Source: Gillisella vitis (GTDB taxonomy: Bacteria > Pseudomonadota > Alphaproteobacteria > Rhizobiales > Rhizobiaceae). Taken from it: a DNA stretch of 64,000 bases. The stretch covers positions 186,001 through 250,000 of the forward strand of contig WPHV01000009.1 of NCBI GenBank assembly GCA_009744235.1, in the 5' to 3' direction. The notes beneath the pieces were generated by a model. It was given only the letters and a program-made list of their open reading frames with translations. It had not been told where the DNA came from and ran no database searches. Shown here piece by piece: positions 17,080 to 27,508 of this stretch (its first letter is position 1; each line of letters starts with the position of its first letter). The position numbers and the translations under genes are program-made.

Positions 17080-17150
17080 GGAAATCTCCATAAAGGGACA
17101 ATTCGGGTGTTGGGCAGATATTGAACGGAATTCGACTGGACAGGTATTTT

Positions 17151-17188
17151 AAATCATAATATGACTTCGCTGGAAATCATGATATTAC
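17151..17188. promoter_or_regulatory. Tandem operator repeats between gntR and kdgD
   Basis: AAATCATAATATGAC (17151-17165) and AAATCATGATATTAC (17174-17188) match at 13 of 15 positions and lie 23 bases apart, about two helical turns. Each carries a small palindrome (TCATAATATGA and ATCATGAT), as expected for a GntR/FadR dimer. They lie in the 210-bp divergent gap. Confidence 0.55.
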
Positions 17189-17271
17189 TCGGTTGCAGTC
17201 ATTATAAAGCACGAGGATAGGTGCCCGTTCAAGTCTTTCGCGAAGAAGATCGTGTGGCACGGAGCAGTTGA

Positions 17272-18195
<924 letters not shown>

Positions 18196-18206
18196 GAAAC
18201 AACTGA

Positions 18207-18242
18207 CGAAAAGAATAGACCCGGGAGCGTCTGTTCTTTTCG
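18207..18242 (+). terminator. Intercistronic hairpin after kdgD
   Basis: A 14-bp stem with one G-U pair (18207-18220 and 18229-18242) encloses CCGGGAGC. It lacks a T run on its 3' side, so it may be a partial terminator or an RNA-stability element between kdgD and the binding-protein gene. Confidence 0.55.
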
Positions 18243-18308
18243 GCTGGCGAATGCAGCAAAGCGACTTCGGTCCATCATAAAATCTATCTTTTCGGGAGGA
18301 AAAACACG

Positions 18309-20225
18309 ATGAAGACCAGAAAACTGCTTGCCACAGTGGCGCTTGCCGCACTGGTCGGCATGCCGGTCATGGCGATCGCCCAGGACTACCATCAGGCGCC
18401 GCAGCTTGATGCGCTGGTCAAGGAAGGCAAATTACCACCGGTCGAAAAACGTCTGCCGGAAAATCCGCGCGTCGAAGACATGGTGGACCGGGTCGGCGTC
18501 TATGGCGGCTACCAGACCGGCGGATTGGTGGGCGGCAATGACCGCAACGCACTGGCAAAACTGACCGGCTACGAGCCGTTGATGGCCTGGGACCGGGAAT
18601 GGTCGGGCAAGATCATTCCCAATGTCGCGACCTCCTACAAAGCCAGCGATGATGCCACGACCTTCACCTTCGAATTGCGCAAGGGCATGAAATGGTCGAA
18701 CGGCATGGATTTCACCGCTGAAGACATCGCCTTCATGGTCAATGACGTGCTTCCGGATGACAAGCTGTTTCCGGCCAAACCCGCCTGGATGCTGGTCGGG
18801 GGCAAGCTGCCGGTGGCGACCGTCAACAGCCCGACCAGCGTCACCATCAAGTTCTCCGGCCCGAACGGCTTGTTCCTCATGAATGTCGCGGGCGTTTTCG
18901 GCACGCAGCTCACGTTGATGTCGAAGCAATATTGCGGCCAGTTCATGCCGAAATTCAATCCCGATGCCGAAAAGCTGGCGAAGGATGCCGGTGATGCCAG
19001 CTGGATCGAACATCTGACCAACAAGTGCGGACTGGAAATCGAACAGGTTCAGCGCTGGCGCAATCCTGACATGCCCGTCCTCGGCCCCTGGAAGATCAAG
19101 GACCCCTATGTATCCGGCGCCACCCAGGTGACGTTTGAGCGCAATCCCTATTACTGGAAGGTTGATCCGGCGGGCAACCAGTTGCCTTATCTCGACGGTG
19201 CCCGCTACAGCGTCAATTCGGATGTACAGACCGTGCTTCTGGCGGCGATTGCCGGCAAGATCAACTATCAGGAACGCCATATCGGCGTGAACCAGAACCG
19301 TCCGGTCTTGAACGAAGGCGCGGACAAGGGTGGTTACGAGTTGATCGACCGGATTACCGGTCAGGGTGCGGATACGTCCTTTTCCTTCAACATGACCCAT
19401 AAGGACCCGGAGATGCGCAAGATCTTCGGCAACAAGGATTTCCGGGTGGCGATGAGCATCGCCATTGATCGCAAGTCGGTCATCGATGCGATTTATCTGG
19501 GCCTGACGCAGCCGAAACAGGTGGCGCCAAACGAAAACACCCTCTACGCCAATGACCGATTGGCGCATCAATATCTCGATTATGACCCTGACAAGGCCAA
19601 CAAGCTGCTCGACAGCATCGGCCTCGACAAGAAGGATGCCGATGGCTTCCGGCTTCGCCCTGATGGCAAGCGCCTGACCTTTACCGTCATCACGCCTGCG
19701 GCGCTGTCCAACTGGGGCGATGTAGCCGAACTGGTCATTCGCTACTGGCAGGCCGTTGGCGTCGATGCGCGCTTCCAGTCGATGGATCGCACGCGGTTCT
19801 ACGAGGTCAAGAACAACAATGATCATGACGTGGCACTGTGGACCGGCGAAGGGTATGGCGTCGATGCCCTGCTTGATCCGCGCCTCTATATGCCGGTCTC
19901 GATTGAGTCCAACTATGCGGTCGCCTGGGGCAAGGCTTATCTGAAGATGCAAGGCGGAGAAGAGCCGCCGGAGCCGGTCAAGAAACAGTGGGATCTGTAT
20001 AACCAGATCAAGGGCACCACCGATCAGACCAAGCAGACGGCGCTGTTCCAGCAGATTCTCGATATTGCCGCCGACCAGTTCTACACGATTGCGATTTCGA
20101 CACCGCCGGCGGGCTTCGCCGTCAAGGCCAAGAACCTGCACAACGTAATGAACAATGCGCCGACTTCCTGGGTCTATCCAAGCCCGGCGCCCAGCAATAC
20201 CGAGCAATGGTTCATCCAGAACTGA
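18309..20225 (+). CDS. Peptide-type ABC substrate-binding protein (family 5)
   Basis: A 638-residue periplasmic solute-binding protein of family 5 (OppA/DppA fold). A Sec signal peptide ends near AIAQD (residue 25). The family core is visible as FTFELRKGMKWSNG, FTAEDIAFMVND and the later FRVAMSIAIDRKSVIDAIYL. It is long for the family, and its LPPVEKRLPENPRVED start is shared by members that bind oligosaccharides rather than peptides. GGGAGGA precedes the ATG. The setting between KdgD and uronate dehydrogenase suggests a uronate or oligouronide ligand, which is an inference. Confidence 0.85.
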   Translation: MKTRKLLATVALAALVGMPVMAIAQDYHQAPQLDALVKEGKLPPVEKRLPENPRVEDMVDRVGVYGGYQTGGLVGGNDRNALAKLTGYEPLMAWDREWSGKIIPNVATSYKASDDATTFTFELRKGMKWSNGMDFTAEDIAFMVNDVLPDDKLFPAKPAWMLVGGKLPVATVNSPTSVTIKFSGPNGLFLMNVAGVFGTQLTLMSKQYCGQFMPKFNPDAEKLAKDAGDASWIEHLTNKCGLEIEQVQRWRNPDMPVLGPWKIKDPYVSGATQVTFERNPYYWKVDPAGNQLPYLDGARYSVNSDVQTVLLAAIAGKINYQERHIGVNQNRPVLNEGADKGGYELIDRITGQGADTSFSFNMTHKDPEMRKIFGNKDFRVAMSIAIDRKSVIDAIYLGLTQPKQVAPNENTLYANDRLAHQYLDYDPDKANKLLDSIGLDKKDADGFRLRPDGKRLTFTVITPAALSNWGDVAELVIRYWQAVGVDARFQSMDRTRFYEVKNNNDHDVALWTGEGYGVDALLDPRLYMPVSIESNYAVAWGKAYLKMQGGEEPPEPVKKQWDLYNQIKGTTDQTKQTALFQQILDIAADQFYTIAISTPPAGFAVKAKNLHNVMNNAPTSWVYPSPAPSNTEQWFIQN

Positions 20226-20234
20226 CAGTCTTCT

Positions 20235-20275
20235 GTTTTCGTTTGTCTTTTCGGGAAAGCCGGTTTCCACTTTTC
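20235..20275. repeat. Short intergenic repeat, copy related to 46691-46739 and 48276-48296
   Basis: Bases 20235-20255 are identical over 21 positions to 48276-48296 read on the other strand. The next bases (GCCGGTTTCCACTTTTC, 20259-20275) resemble ACCGGTTCCCACTTTTC at 46721-46737. This fits one family of mosaic intergenic repeats of the rhizobial kind. Confidence 0.6.
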
Positions 20276-20306
20276 CTAAGGCAAACTCAAAGTGAGCTCC
20301 TCCCGA

Positions 20307-20368
20307 CTTCGGGGCGTCGCCCACGTGGCGCTTGCCCAACCTTGCGTCCCTCGTCCGGCGCCCCGAAG
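20307..20368 (+). repeat. Long-range inverted repeat upstream of the permease gene
   Basis: CTTCGGGGCG (20307-20316) and CGCCCCGAAG (20359-20368) are perfect inverted copies within the 219-bp gap between the binding-protein and permease genes. The RNA could fold into a large stem-loop that limits read-through or protects the upstream message. Confidence 0.5.
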
Positions 20369-20444
20369 ACCCCGCTTTTGGTCACCCTGTAGTCCCCTGC
20401 CCACGTCCATGGACAGGAACGTAAGACCCCGGAAAGGATCGTCG

Positions 20445-21428
20445 ATGTTACGGTTCATCACATTGCGCGTGCTGGGTATGATCCCCGCGATGTTTGCCAT
20501 TTCGCTTCTGACCTTCGTGGTGATCCAGTTGCCGCCTGGCGATTTCGTTTCGACGCTGGCCGCCCAGGCCGCTGAAACCGGCGACACCATGTCTCCTGCC
20601 CAGTTGGAGACCCTGCGCCAGCGCTATGGCATCGGCGAGCCGGTCGTGCTGCAATATGTCCACTGGATTGGCGGCGTGATGCATGGCGATTTCGGCTATT
20701 CCTTCGAGTGGAACCAGCCGGTCAGCCAATTGGTGATGCAGCGGATGGGCATGACGGCGCTGGTCGCTTTCATCACGCTGATGTTCGTCTGGCTCACGGC
20801 CCTGCCGATCGGCATCTATTCCGCCGTGCGCAAATATTCTCCGGGCGATTACCTTTTCACCCTGCTGGGCTTTATCGGCATGGCGATCCCGAATTTCCTG
20901 CTGGCCATCCTGCTGATGTATGTGGCGACCATTCACTTCGGCCAGAGCGTCGGCGGGTTGTTTTCGCCGGAATTTGCCAATGCGCCCTGGTCGCTTGCCC
21001 GGATCGGGGATTTTCTCAAGCATGTCTGGATTCCGGTGATCATTCTGGGGGCCAGCGGTACGGCGGCGCTGATCCGCGTTATGCGCGCCAATCTGCTTGA
21101 CGAATTGCGCAAGCCCTATGTGGAAGCGGCCCTTGCCAAGGGACTGCCGGAACGGCGGGCCATCCTGCGGTATCCGGTGCGCGTTGCCATCAATCCATTC
21201 ATTTCCACCGTCGGCTGGGTATTGCCGACCCTGATTTCCGGCGAGTTGATCGTGTCCACCGTGATGAACCTGCCCACCGCCGGACCTCTTCTTTTGCAGG
21301 CGCTGAAATCCCAGGACATGTACCTGGCCGGCGCCTTCCTGCTGATGACCGGTGGCCTGGTCCTGGTCGGCACGCTGCTGTCCGACATCCTGCTTGCCAT
21401 CGTCGATCCAAGGATCCGCCTGACATGA
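20445..21428 (+). CDS. Peptide-type ABC permease (DppB type)
   Basis: A 327-residue inner-membrane permease with about six membrane spans. The N-terminal RFITLRVLGMIPAMFAISLL helix and the long periplasmic loop with GDFGYSFEW belong to the DppB/OppB family. The EAA-like ATPase contact is PYVEAALAKGLPERRAILRY. ATG 20445 follows GGAAAGGA and is preferred over the frame from 20292. It pairs with the DppC-type permease, whose start overlaps its stop by four bases. Confidence 0.88.
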   Translation: MLRFITLRVLGMIPAMFAISLLTFVVIQLPPGDFVSTLAAQAAETGDTMSPAQLETLRQRYGIGEPVVLQYVHWIGGVMHGDFGYSFEWNQPVSQLVMQRMGMTALVAFITLMFVWLTALPIGIYSAVRKYSPGDYLFTLLGFIGMAIPNFLLAILLMYVATIHFGQSVGGLFSPEFANAPWSLARIGDFLKHVWIPVIILGASGTAALIRVMRANLLDELRKPYVEAALAKGLPERRAILRYPVRVAINPFISTVGWVLPTLISGELIVSTVMNLPTAGPLLLQALKSQDMYLAGAFLLMTGGLVLVGTLLSDILLAIVDPRIRLT

Positions 21429-22588
21429 CCGTAACATCTTCTCCCCTGCCCCACGCCGACAAGGGGACTGGCGCCCCGAACGAACCGTTGCTCGACAACC
21501 AGACGACCGGCGACCGCATGGTGGTCTCCTCGCAATGGGCGTTGATGTGGTTCAAGTTCCGCCGCCACAAACTGGCGATGCTTGGCCTGATCGCCACAGC
21601 GGCAATCTATTTCCTGGCGATTTTCGCAGAATTCCTGTCGCCAACCCTGCCGACGACCTTCAAGCCGCAATATACCTTCGCACCGCCGCAGCCGATCAGC
21701 CTGTTTCACGATGGCAAATTCCTGCCGCATGTGAAGGGCTATAAGAATGTCGTCGATCCGAAATCCTTCACCCGGGTTTTCCAGGTGGATGACAATGCGA
21801 TCATCCCCATCGAGTTTTTTGCCCGCGGCGAAAGCTACGATATGTGGGGCCTGTTTACCACCAATCTGCACTTCATCGGCCCGCTCGATCATACCAAGCC
21901 TTTCTATATTCTGGGTGCCGACCGGCTTGGCCGCGATCTCCTGTCGCGCGTTATCTATGGCACGCGGATTTCCATGTCGATTGGCCTGATCGGCGTGTTT
22001 CTCAGCCTGGTGATCGGGCTGGTTCTGGGCGGCATATCCGGCTATTTCGGCGGGATGATCGATAGCGTCATCCAGCGCACCATCGAGTTTATCCGTTCGA
22101 TCCCGACCATTCCGCTGTGGCTGGGGCTGGCCGCCGCCATGCCGAAGGATTGGTCGTCGCTCAAGGTCTATTTCGTCATCCTGATCATCCTTTCGCTGAT
22201 CGGCTGGACCGAAATGGCCCGTGTGGTGCGTGGCCGTTTCCTGTCCTTGCGCACCGAGGATTTCGTCACTGCCGCAAGGCTGGATGGTGCCAGCGAAATG
22301 CGGGTGATCGGACGTCATATGATGCCCTCCTTCACCAGCCACATTATCGCCGCCGTCACACTGGCAATCCCGACGATGATCCTTGCCGAGACGTCACTGA
22401 GCTTCCTCGGCCTTGGTCTTCAGCCACCCATCGTCAGCTGGGGCGTTTTGCTCCAGGACGCCCAGAACCTGCGGGCGCTGACCCAGGCACCGTGGCTGCT
22501 GGCGCCTGGTGTGGCTGTGGTCGTTGCCGTTCTCAGCCTGAACTTCCTTGGCGACGGCCTGCGCGATGCAGCCGATCCCTATGCTTGA
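21425..22588 (+). CDS. Peptide-type ABC permease (DppC type)
   Basis: A 387-residue inner-membrane permease of the DppC/OppC family, somewhat long because of a 50-residue N-terminal cytoplasmic tail and a large first periplasmic loop. LGADRLGRDLLSRVIYGTR, here cited for its GRDLLSR core, is the family signature. The ATPase-contact loop is DFVTAARLDGASEMRVIGRH. It overlaps the DppB-type gene and is followed after nine bases by the ATPase gene. Confidence 0.88.
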   Translation: MTVTSSPLPHADKGTGAPNEPLLDNQTTGDRMVVSSQWALMWFKFRRHKLAMLGLIATAAIYFLAIFAEFLSPTLPTTFKPQYTFAPPQPISLFHDGKFLPHVKGYKNVVDPKSFTRVFQVDDNAIIPIEFFARGESYDMWGLFTTNLHFIGPLDHTKPFYILGADRLGRDLLSRVIYGTRISMSIGLIGVFLSLVIGLVLGGISGYFGGMIDSVIQRTIEFIRSIPTIPLWLGLAAAMPKDWSSLKVYFVILIILSLIGWTEMARVVRGRFLSLRTEDFVTAARLDGASEMRVIGRHMMPSFTSHIIAAVTLAIPTMILAETSLSFLGLGLQPPIVSWGVLLQDAQNLRALTQAPWLLAPGVAVVVAVLSLNFLGDGLRDAADPYA

Positions 22589-22597
22589 GGTAACTCT

Positions 22598-24304
22598 ATG
22601 ACATCGAACGTAAAGCCCCTCTTGCAGGTCAAGAACCTCAGCGTCGAATTTCCCGTGCATCGTCAGGTGATCCAGGCTGTCCGCAATGTCTCCTTCGACG
22701 TCTATGAAGGTGAAACCCTTTGCGTGTTGGGCGAAAGCGGCTCGGGCAAAAGCGTCACGGCCCGCGCCATCCTGAAGCTGCTGGCCGATCCCGGTCGGCT
22801 GACGTCAGGTGAGATCCTTCTCGCTGGTGAAAACGGCAAGGCCGACAGAGACATCGCCAAGCTCAAATCCTCCAGCCAGGACATGCAATCGATCCGGGGC
22901 GGCCAGATCGCGATGATCTTCCAGGAGCCGATGACGTCGCTGTCACCGGTACATCGGATCGGCGAACAGATCATCGAAGCGATCCTGCTGCATGAGAAAA
23001 TGGACAAGGCGCAGGCACGCGCGCGCGCCATCGATCTGTTGCGTCAGGTGCGCATCCCCGATCCGGAAACCGCCATCGACCGCTATCCTTTCGAATATTC
23101 AGGCGGCATGCGCCAGCGCGCCATGATCGCCATGGCACTGTCGTGCAATCCACGCCTGCTGATTGCCGATGAGCCGACCACGGCGCTCGACGTCACCACC
23201 CAGGCCGAAATTCTCGACCTGATCGTTTCGCTTCAGCGTGAGCGCGGCATGGCCGTGCTGTTCATTACCCACGACATCGGCGTGGTGGCTGAGATCGCTG
23301 ACCGGGTGATGGTGATGTATCGCGGCGAAAAGGTCGAGGAAGGGTTGGCCGAACAGGTTCTGCGCCGCCCGGCTGCCGCCTATACCGCAGCGCTTCTGGG
23401 TGCCGTGCTAAAGCTGGAAACGCCCCTTCCCCGCCGCACGCTTCCCGCCGCCGCCAAGCCGCTGATGGAAGTTTCCGACCTGCACTTGCAATTCGGCTCG
23501 CGCCGCCGATGGGGGGTGAAGCAGACATTCGGCGTCAAGGCTATCGACGGGGTCAGCCTGACGCTTGCACCCGGCGAAACCCTGGGCATTGTCGGGGAAA
23601 GCGGATCGGGCAAGACCACGCTTGGCCGCACCATGCTGCAAATCTACAAGCCCACGGCTGGCCATGTGCATTATGCCGATGCCAAGGGTCACGATGTTGA
23701 CATCGCCAAAGCATCGCGCAACACCATGCGTCATCTCTATACGGAAATGCGCATGGTGTTTCAGGATCCACATTCTTCGCTCAATCCACGCATGACGGTG
23801 TTTGAAACCATCGCCGAGCCGATGCGGATGATGGGCCTGACCACCACCCAGATGCGCGAGCGGGTGGAATATCTGCTCGACCGCGTCGGCCTGCCGACCA
23901 ATGCCATCAACCGCTATCCGCATGCCTTTTCTGGTGGCCAGCGTCAGCGCATTTCCATCGCGCGCGCCATCGCGCCCAATCCACGGCTGATCATCGCCGA
24001 TGAGCCAACCTCGGCGCTAGACGTATCGCTTCGCCATCAGGTGCTGGATTTGCTGGCGGAATTGCGTGCCGAGCTTGGCATCAGCTTCATCTTCATCAGC
24101 CATGACATTACCGTGGTGCGCTATTTCTGCGACCGGGTGGCGGTGATGCAAAAGGGCAAGATCGTCGAAATGGGCGATGCCGACGATATCTGCCTGCGGC
24201 CACAGCATCCCTATACTCAAAAGCTGATCGCCTCGGTGCCGCAGCCCGATATGTCGAGACGGCGCAAGCCGCTGATCATGCCGCGGGCGACGGGGGTGCA
24301 ATGA
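22598..24304 (+). CDS. Fused dual ATPase of the peptide-type ABC importer (DppD-DppF)
   Basis: A 568-residue protein with two complete ATPase domains, equivalent to DppD and DppF joined. Both have Walker A GESGSGK(S/T), at about residues 46-53 and 333-340. Signatures are [10 protein letters not shown] in the first half and [10 protein letters not shown] in the second. The Walker B strands are [12 protein letters not shown] and [12 protein letters not shown]. The C-terminus of the second half ([13 protein letters not shown]) is the oligopeptide-type extension. It overlaps the lactonase gene (ATGA). Confidence 0.92.
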   Translation: MTSNVKPLLQVKNLSVEFPVHRQVIQAVRNVSFDVYEGETLCVLGESGSGKSVTARAILKLLADPGRLTSGEILLAGENGKADRDIAKLKSSSQDMQSIRGGQIAMIFQEPMTSLSPVHRIGEQIIEAILLHEKMDKAQARARAIDLLRQVRIPDPETAIDRYPFEYSGGMRQRAMIAMALSCNPRLLIADEPTTALDVTTQAEILDLIVSLQRERGMAVLFITHDIGVVAEIADRVMVMYRGEKVEEGLAEQVLRRPAAAYTAALLGAVLKLETPLPRRTLPAAAKPLMEVSDLHLQFGSRRRWGVKQTFGVKAIDGVSLTLAPGETLGIVGESGSGKTTLGRTMLQIYKPTAGHVHYADAKGHDVDIAKASRNTMRHLYTEMRMVFQDPHSSLNPRMTVFETIAEPMRMMGLTTTQMRERVEYLLDRVGLPTNAINRYPHAFSGGQRQRISIARAIAPNPRLIIADEPTSALDVSLRHQVLDLLAELRAELGISFIFISHDITVVRYFCDRVAVMQKGKIVEMGDADDICLRPQHPYTQKLIASVPQPDMSRRRKPLIMPRATGVQ

Positions 24305-25161
24305 GAGAATTTACCGCGCAACCGCTTGATATTCCAGCCGTTACTGTGGCGGAAAGCCCGCTATGGCATGATGACGCGCTCTGGTATTGCGACATTGAGG
24401 CAGGTGGCCTGCTGCGCTTTAATCCGCAAGATGCCAGCCTGAAGCGCTGGACGCTGGATGGCGCGCTCGCCTCCATCGCGCCAACGGATGGCGGTTTCAT
24501 CGCTGGAACCTCGCTGGGGTTTGAATATTTGTCACTGGATAGCGACCGGCTGAAGCGGGAATTGCTGCATTCTCCTTTGATTGCTGCGCCCGGCACCCGG
24601 ATGAATGACGGCATTGCCGATCCGTCCGGGCGGTTCTGGTGCGGCAGTATCGAGCCACACAGTCCGCATCTCGGGCGGCTTTTCTGCATCGACAAGGGGC
24701 AGGTCCGCGTGGTGCGCGACGGTTTTCGCACCTTGAACGGCCTTGCCTTTTCACCCGATGGCAGACGGCTTTATGTTTCCGACAGCCATCCCACCCTTGC
24801 AAGCGTCTGGACCATTGCGCTTGACAGTGACGGCATACCATTGGAACCACCGCAACTGTTCGCGGATCTGTCGGAAATCGGCGGACGTCCTGACGGCGCA
24901 TCGGTGGACCAAGACGGTTTCTACTGGATCGCCGCCTCCGACAGTGGCCGGGTCTTGCGGCTTGATCCCAAAGGTCGTCCCGATATGGTCATCCACGTGC
25001 CGACCACCAATCCCACCAACATCACCTTTGGCGGGCCAGATTTCAGGACGGCTTTCATCACCAGTCTGAAACCGGGCGGTAATGGCAACGAGTTTGCTGG
25101 CCGGATCTTTGCCGTCGATCTCCCGGTGGCCGGGCGCAAACCGGACCGCTATATCGCTTAA
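24301..25161 (+). CDS. SMP-30/gluconolactonase family lactonase (uronate operon)
   Basis: A 286-residue beta-propeller lactonase. Metal-site residues are seen in VAESPLWHDD (Glu19 region), RMNDGIADPSGRFWCGS, and TLNGLAFSPDGRRLYVSDSH. In this operon it should open the glucaro- or galactaro-lactone made by uronate dehydrogenase. It overlaps the ATPase gene by four bases and is followed after 33 bases by that dehydrogenase, so they are co-expressed. It is only moderately similar to the lactonase at 573. Confidence 0.87.
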   Translation: MREFTAQPLDIPAVTVAESPLWHDDALWYCDIEAGGLLRFNPQDASLKRWTLDGALASIAPTDGGFIAGTSLGFEYLSLDSDRLKRELLHSPLIAAPGTRMNDGIADPSGRFWCGSIEPHSPHLGRLFCIDKGQVRVVRDGFRTLNGLAFSPDGRRLYVSDSHPTLASVWTIALDSDGIPLEPPQLFADLSEIGGRPDGASVDQDGFYWIAASDSGRVLRLDPKGRPDMVIHVPTTNPTNITFGGPDFRTAFITSLKPGGNGNEFAGRIFAVDLPVAGRKPDRYIA

Positions 25162-25194
25162 AGCCTGACATATGACCGAGGCAAGGAGTGTTTG

Positions 25195-25959
25195 ATGACC
25201 CGTCTTCTGATCACCGGCGCCGCTGGTAATATCGGCACCACGCTTGCGCCGCGCCTTGCAGCACTTGGCTATGAGCTGGTGTTGAGCGACCTGAATGACG
25301 ATGCGGCCCGGGGCATCAAAGGTGCTGATCTCGGCAATTTCGATGCGATCTGCAACGTTATGCAAGGTGTTGATGGCGTCGTCCATCTCGGCGGCATGGC
25401 CAATGAGGCATCGTTCGAAACGGTGCTGAATGCCAATATTCGCGGCACCTATCACATATTCGAAGCCGCAAGGCGCCTTGGCGTGCCGCGCGTGGTGCTT
25501 GCCAGTTCCTACCATGTGGTCGGCTTGCACCCGTTCGGCGCGCCAATCGATGAGACCGCGCCAATGCTACCCGACAGTTTCTACGGCCTGTCCAAGGCCT
25601 ATGGCGAGTTGCTGGCCCGCACCTATCATGACAAATGCGGCATTCAATCGATATCCGTGCGCATCGGCTCCTGCTTCGACACCGTTCGCAGCCCCCGCAT
25701 GCTGACCACATGGATCAGCGCCGATGACCTGACCCGTCTCGTCGACCGCGCCTTCACGGTCGAGACGCTCGGCTGCCTGATGGTTTACGGCGTCTCCGAC
25801 AACGATCGCGGCTGCATGGTGAGCAGCGATGCCGATAAACTTGGCTGGAAAGCGCAGGACCGCTCACAGGACGCGCCGATGGACCTGGGCCGCGAAAGCG
25901 AGATCATTGGTCCCCTGCTGGGCGGACCATTTGCCGAGGCAAACCTCCCACAAGATTAA
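25195..25959 (+). CDS. udh: Uronate dehydrogenase (extended SDR)
   Basis: A 254-residue NAD-dependent oxidoreductase of the epimerase-like SDR family. It oxidises D-glucuronate or D-galacturonate to the aldarolactone. The NAD motif is TGAAGNIG (7-14), and the active-site Tyr130-Lys134 lie in DSFYGLSKAYGE. VLASSYHVVG holds the usual Ser. The length is close to characterised Udh proteins (about 265). ATG 25195 is set by AAGGAG seven bases upstream; TTG 25192 is an alternative. It closes the operon that starts with kdgD, supporting an oxidative uronate pathway. Confidence 0.85.
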   Translation: MTRLLITGAAGNIGTTLAPRLAALGYELVLSDLNDDAARGIKGADLGNFDAICNVMQGVDGVVHLGGMANEASFETVLNANIRGTYHIFEAARRLGVPRVVLASSYHVVGLHPFGAPIDETAPMLPDSFYGLSKAYGELLARTYHDKCGIQSISVRIGSCFDTVRSPRMLTTWISADDLTRLVDRAFTVETLGCLMVYGVSDNDRGCMVSSDADKLGWKAQDRSQDAPMDLGRESEIIGPLLGGPFAEANLPQD

Positions 25960-26091
25960 AATCGCGCGCCTCGTTGCCTGACTTTTTTCGTGGAATCCAT
26001 TCTCATAAACGGCGTGATGTCGTAAACAGACAATGACGTAGCAAATCTGCTTCGCTATGGTTGTTTTTACTATCTCCTCCACCTGGGGGCG

Positions 26092-27297
26092 ATGGATGTT
26101 GAGGAAATGTCTGCGAGGATCGTAAATGAAGACGATTTGGGCCGGCAACGGGCTGTTCGTATGAATGTCACGGCATTGCTGGTCGATCTCTGTCGCCAGG
26201 AATTGAAACGTGCTGTGTTGCCCGACGATAATCTGCTGGAAGACGGCCTGACCATCAACAGGGCCTTGCGCATCATTGACCGGTTCTGGCGGGAAACCGC
26301 GATAGAGCTGGATGTCAACAGCTTCTACCTCTGGCCAAGCCCGCAGGCGCTTGCCCTTGCCATCGAAAACGGCTCCTATTTAAACCTGCCAAAGATTATC
26401 GAAATCAGGAAGGGTTGCGCCGACAAGACATTGATCGTCTTTGCCGGAGGCTTGAGCTGTTTTCTGGAAATACAGGATTTCATTCAGCGATTGCATTTTC
26501 CGGGCCGAATTCTTGGCATGTCCCTGACGCCGTTTGATAGTAGCAATCGTGACCCGGCTGTTGTCGCGGACGAAATTCGCACCTGTCTCTCCGCCCTGAA
26601 AGACGCTGGCATTCCCGGTCCCTATTGCTTGATGGGCTATTCCTTCGGCGGGGTTTTGGCGCTGGAACTAGCGACAGCCATGCAAGACGCTGGCGAGGAG
26701 ATTGCCTTTCTTGGCCTGATCGACACGCCTCAAAGTGAGTATAATTGGCCTCTATCCGTCTGGCTTAGTTTCATGCTGAAACGCTTGACGCGGCGGCTGA
26801 AGACCGCAAAGCCCAGGCTTGCCCCAAGCGTCATACCGACCCCAGGGCAGAGCAGGCGTGACGGCGGGCTCTCCATCAGACACCCATGGATGGCAATCAC
26901 CATCAGAGCCGCTGGCATCGCCACTTATTTCCGCCCATTTCTGTTTCGCTTCCGCGATCCACGCGACCCCGACTATCCGACAATGGCACCGCAATGGATC
27001 GGCAATTACCCTCCCGGCTATGATCGAATGGCCCGTCAACTTCTGAGAATGAAGGGGCTCTACCGGCCAAAACGTTATACCGGGCCTTTGACGTTCTATC
27101 GCGCGCTTGGCGGATCACCGATTGATTGCGATCCGAAGACTATATGGGAGGCCTTTCTGCCGGGAGCGGCGTGGATCGACATGCGCGGCAATCACCAGAG
27201 CATTGTGATTGGCCGCAACGCCGAAACACTCGCCCGCGACCTGGATCAGCGGCTGAACGAATGCCTCAGATGTCCGTCAGATCAGCTCACCAAGTAA
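26092..27297 (+). CDS. Carrier-like domain fused to a type I thioesterase
   Basis: A 401-residue protein. Residues about 25-95 resemble an acyl/peptidyl carrier domain (LPDDNLLEDGLTINRALRII, then WPSPQALALAIENG). The usual phosphopantetheine serine of the DSL motif is replaced by Gly52 in EDGLT. From about residue 112 comes an NRPS/PKS-type thioesterase: nucleophile Ser184 in GYSFGG, a likely Asp211 and His368 in RGNHQSIV. No synthetase is nearby. ATG 26092 is used, though ATG 26161 is possible. It may hydrolyse or transfer acyl chains; its partner is unknown. Confidence 0.7.
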   Translation: MDVEEMSARIVNEDDLGRQRAVRMNVTALLVDLCRQELKRAVLPDDNLLEDGLTINRALRIIDRFWRETAIELDVNSFYLWPSPQALALAIENGSYLNLPKIIEIRKGCADKTLIVFAGGLSCFLEIQDFIQRLHFPGRILGMSLTPFDSSNRDPAVVADEIRTCLSALKDAGIPGPYCLMGYSFGGVLALELATAMQDAGEEIAFLGLIDTPQSEYNWPLSVWLSFMLKRLTRRLKTAKPRLAPSVIPTPGQSRRDGGLSIRHPWMAITIRAAGIATYFRPFLFRFRDPRDPDYPTMAPQWIGNYPPGYDRMARQLLRMKGLYRPKRYTGPLTFYRALGGSPIDCDPKTIWEAFLPGAAWIDMRGNHQSIVIGRNAETLARDLDQRLNECLRCPSDQLTK

Positions 27298-27508
27298 GCT
27301 TGACCTTACACCGGCCAGCGACCTATAGTTCATCGCGCATTCCCCGTAATGCATTATTTATACATCATAATTTCCCCTTGAAAAGGAAGAGGATCAGGCG
27401 GAAATTCTGCAATAATCCGGTGGTATCGATAGGAAGACGAGCGGTTTGCGCACCAAAGCCCCACCCCTTCGTCCCCTTAAAGGCTGCCCGAACCAGGAGG
27501 AAAACCCA

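Noticed and set aside
17255-17261. TGGCACG as a possible sigma-54 -24 element; also at 60354-60360
   Set aside because: Neither copy has a TTGC element at the required distance.
18432-20339. Long - strand frame of 635 codons
   Set aside because: It mirrors the family 5 binding protein on the other strand; such shadows are common in GC-rich DNA.
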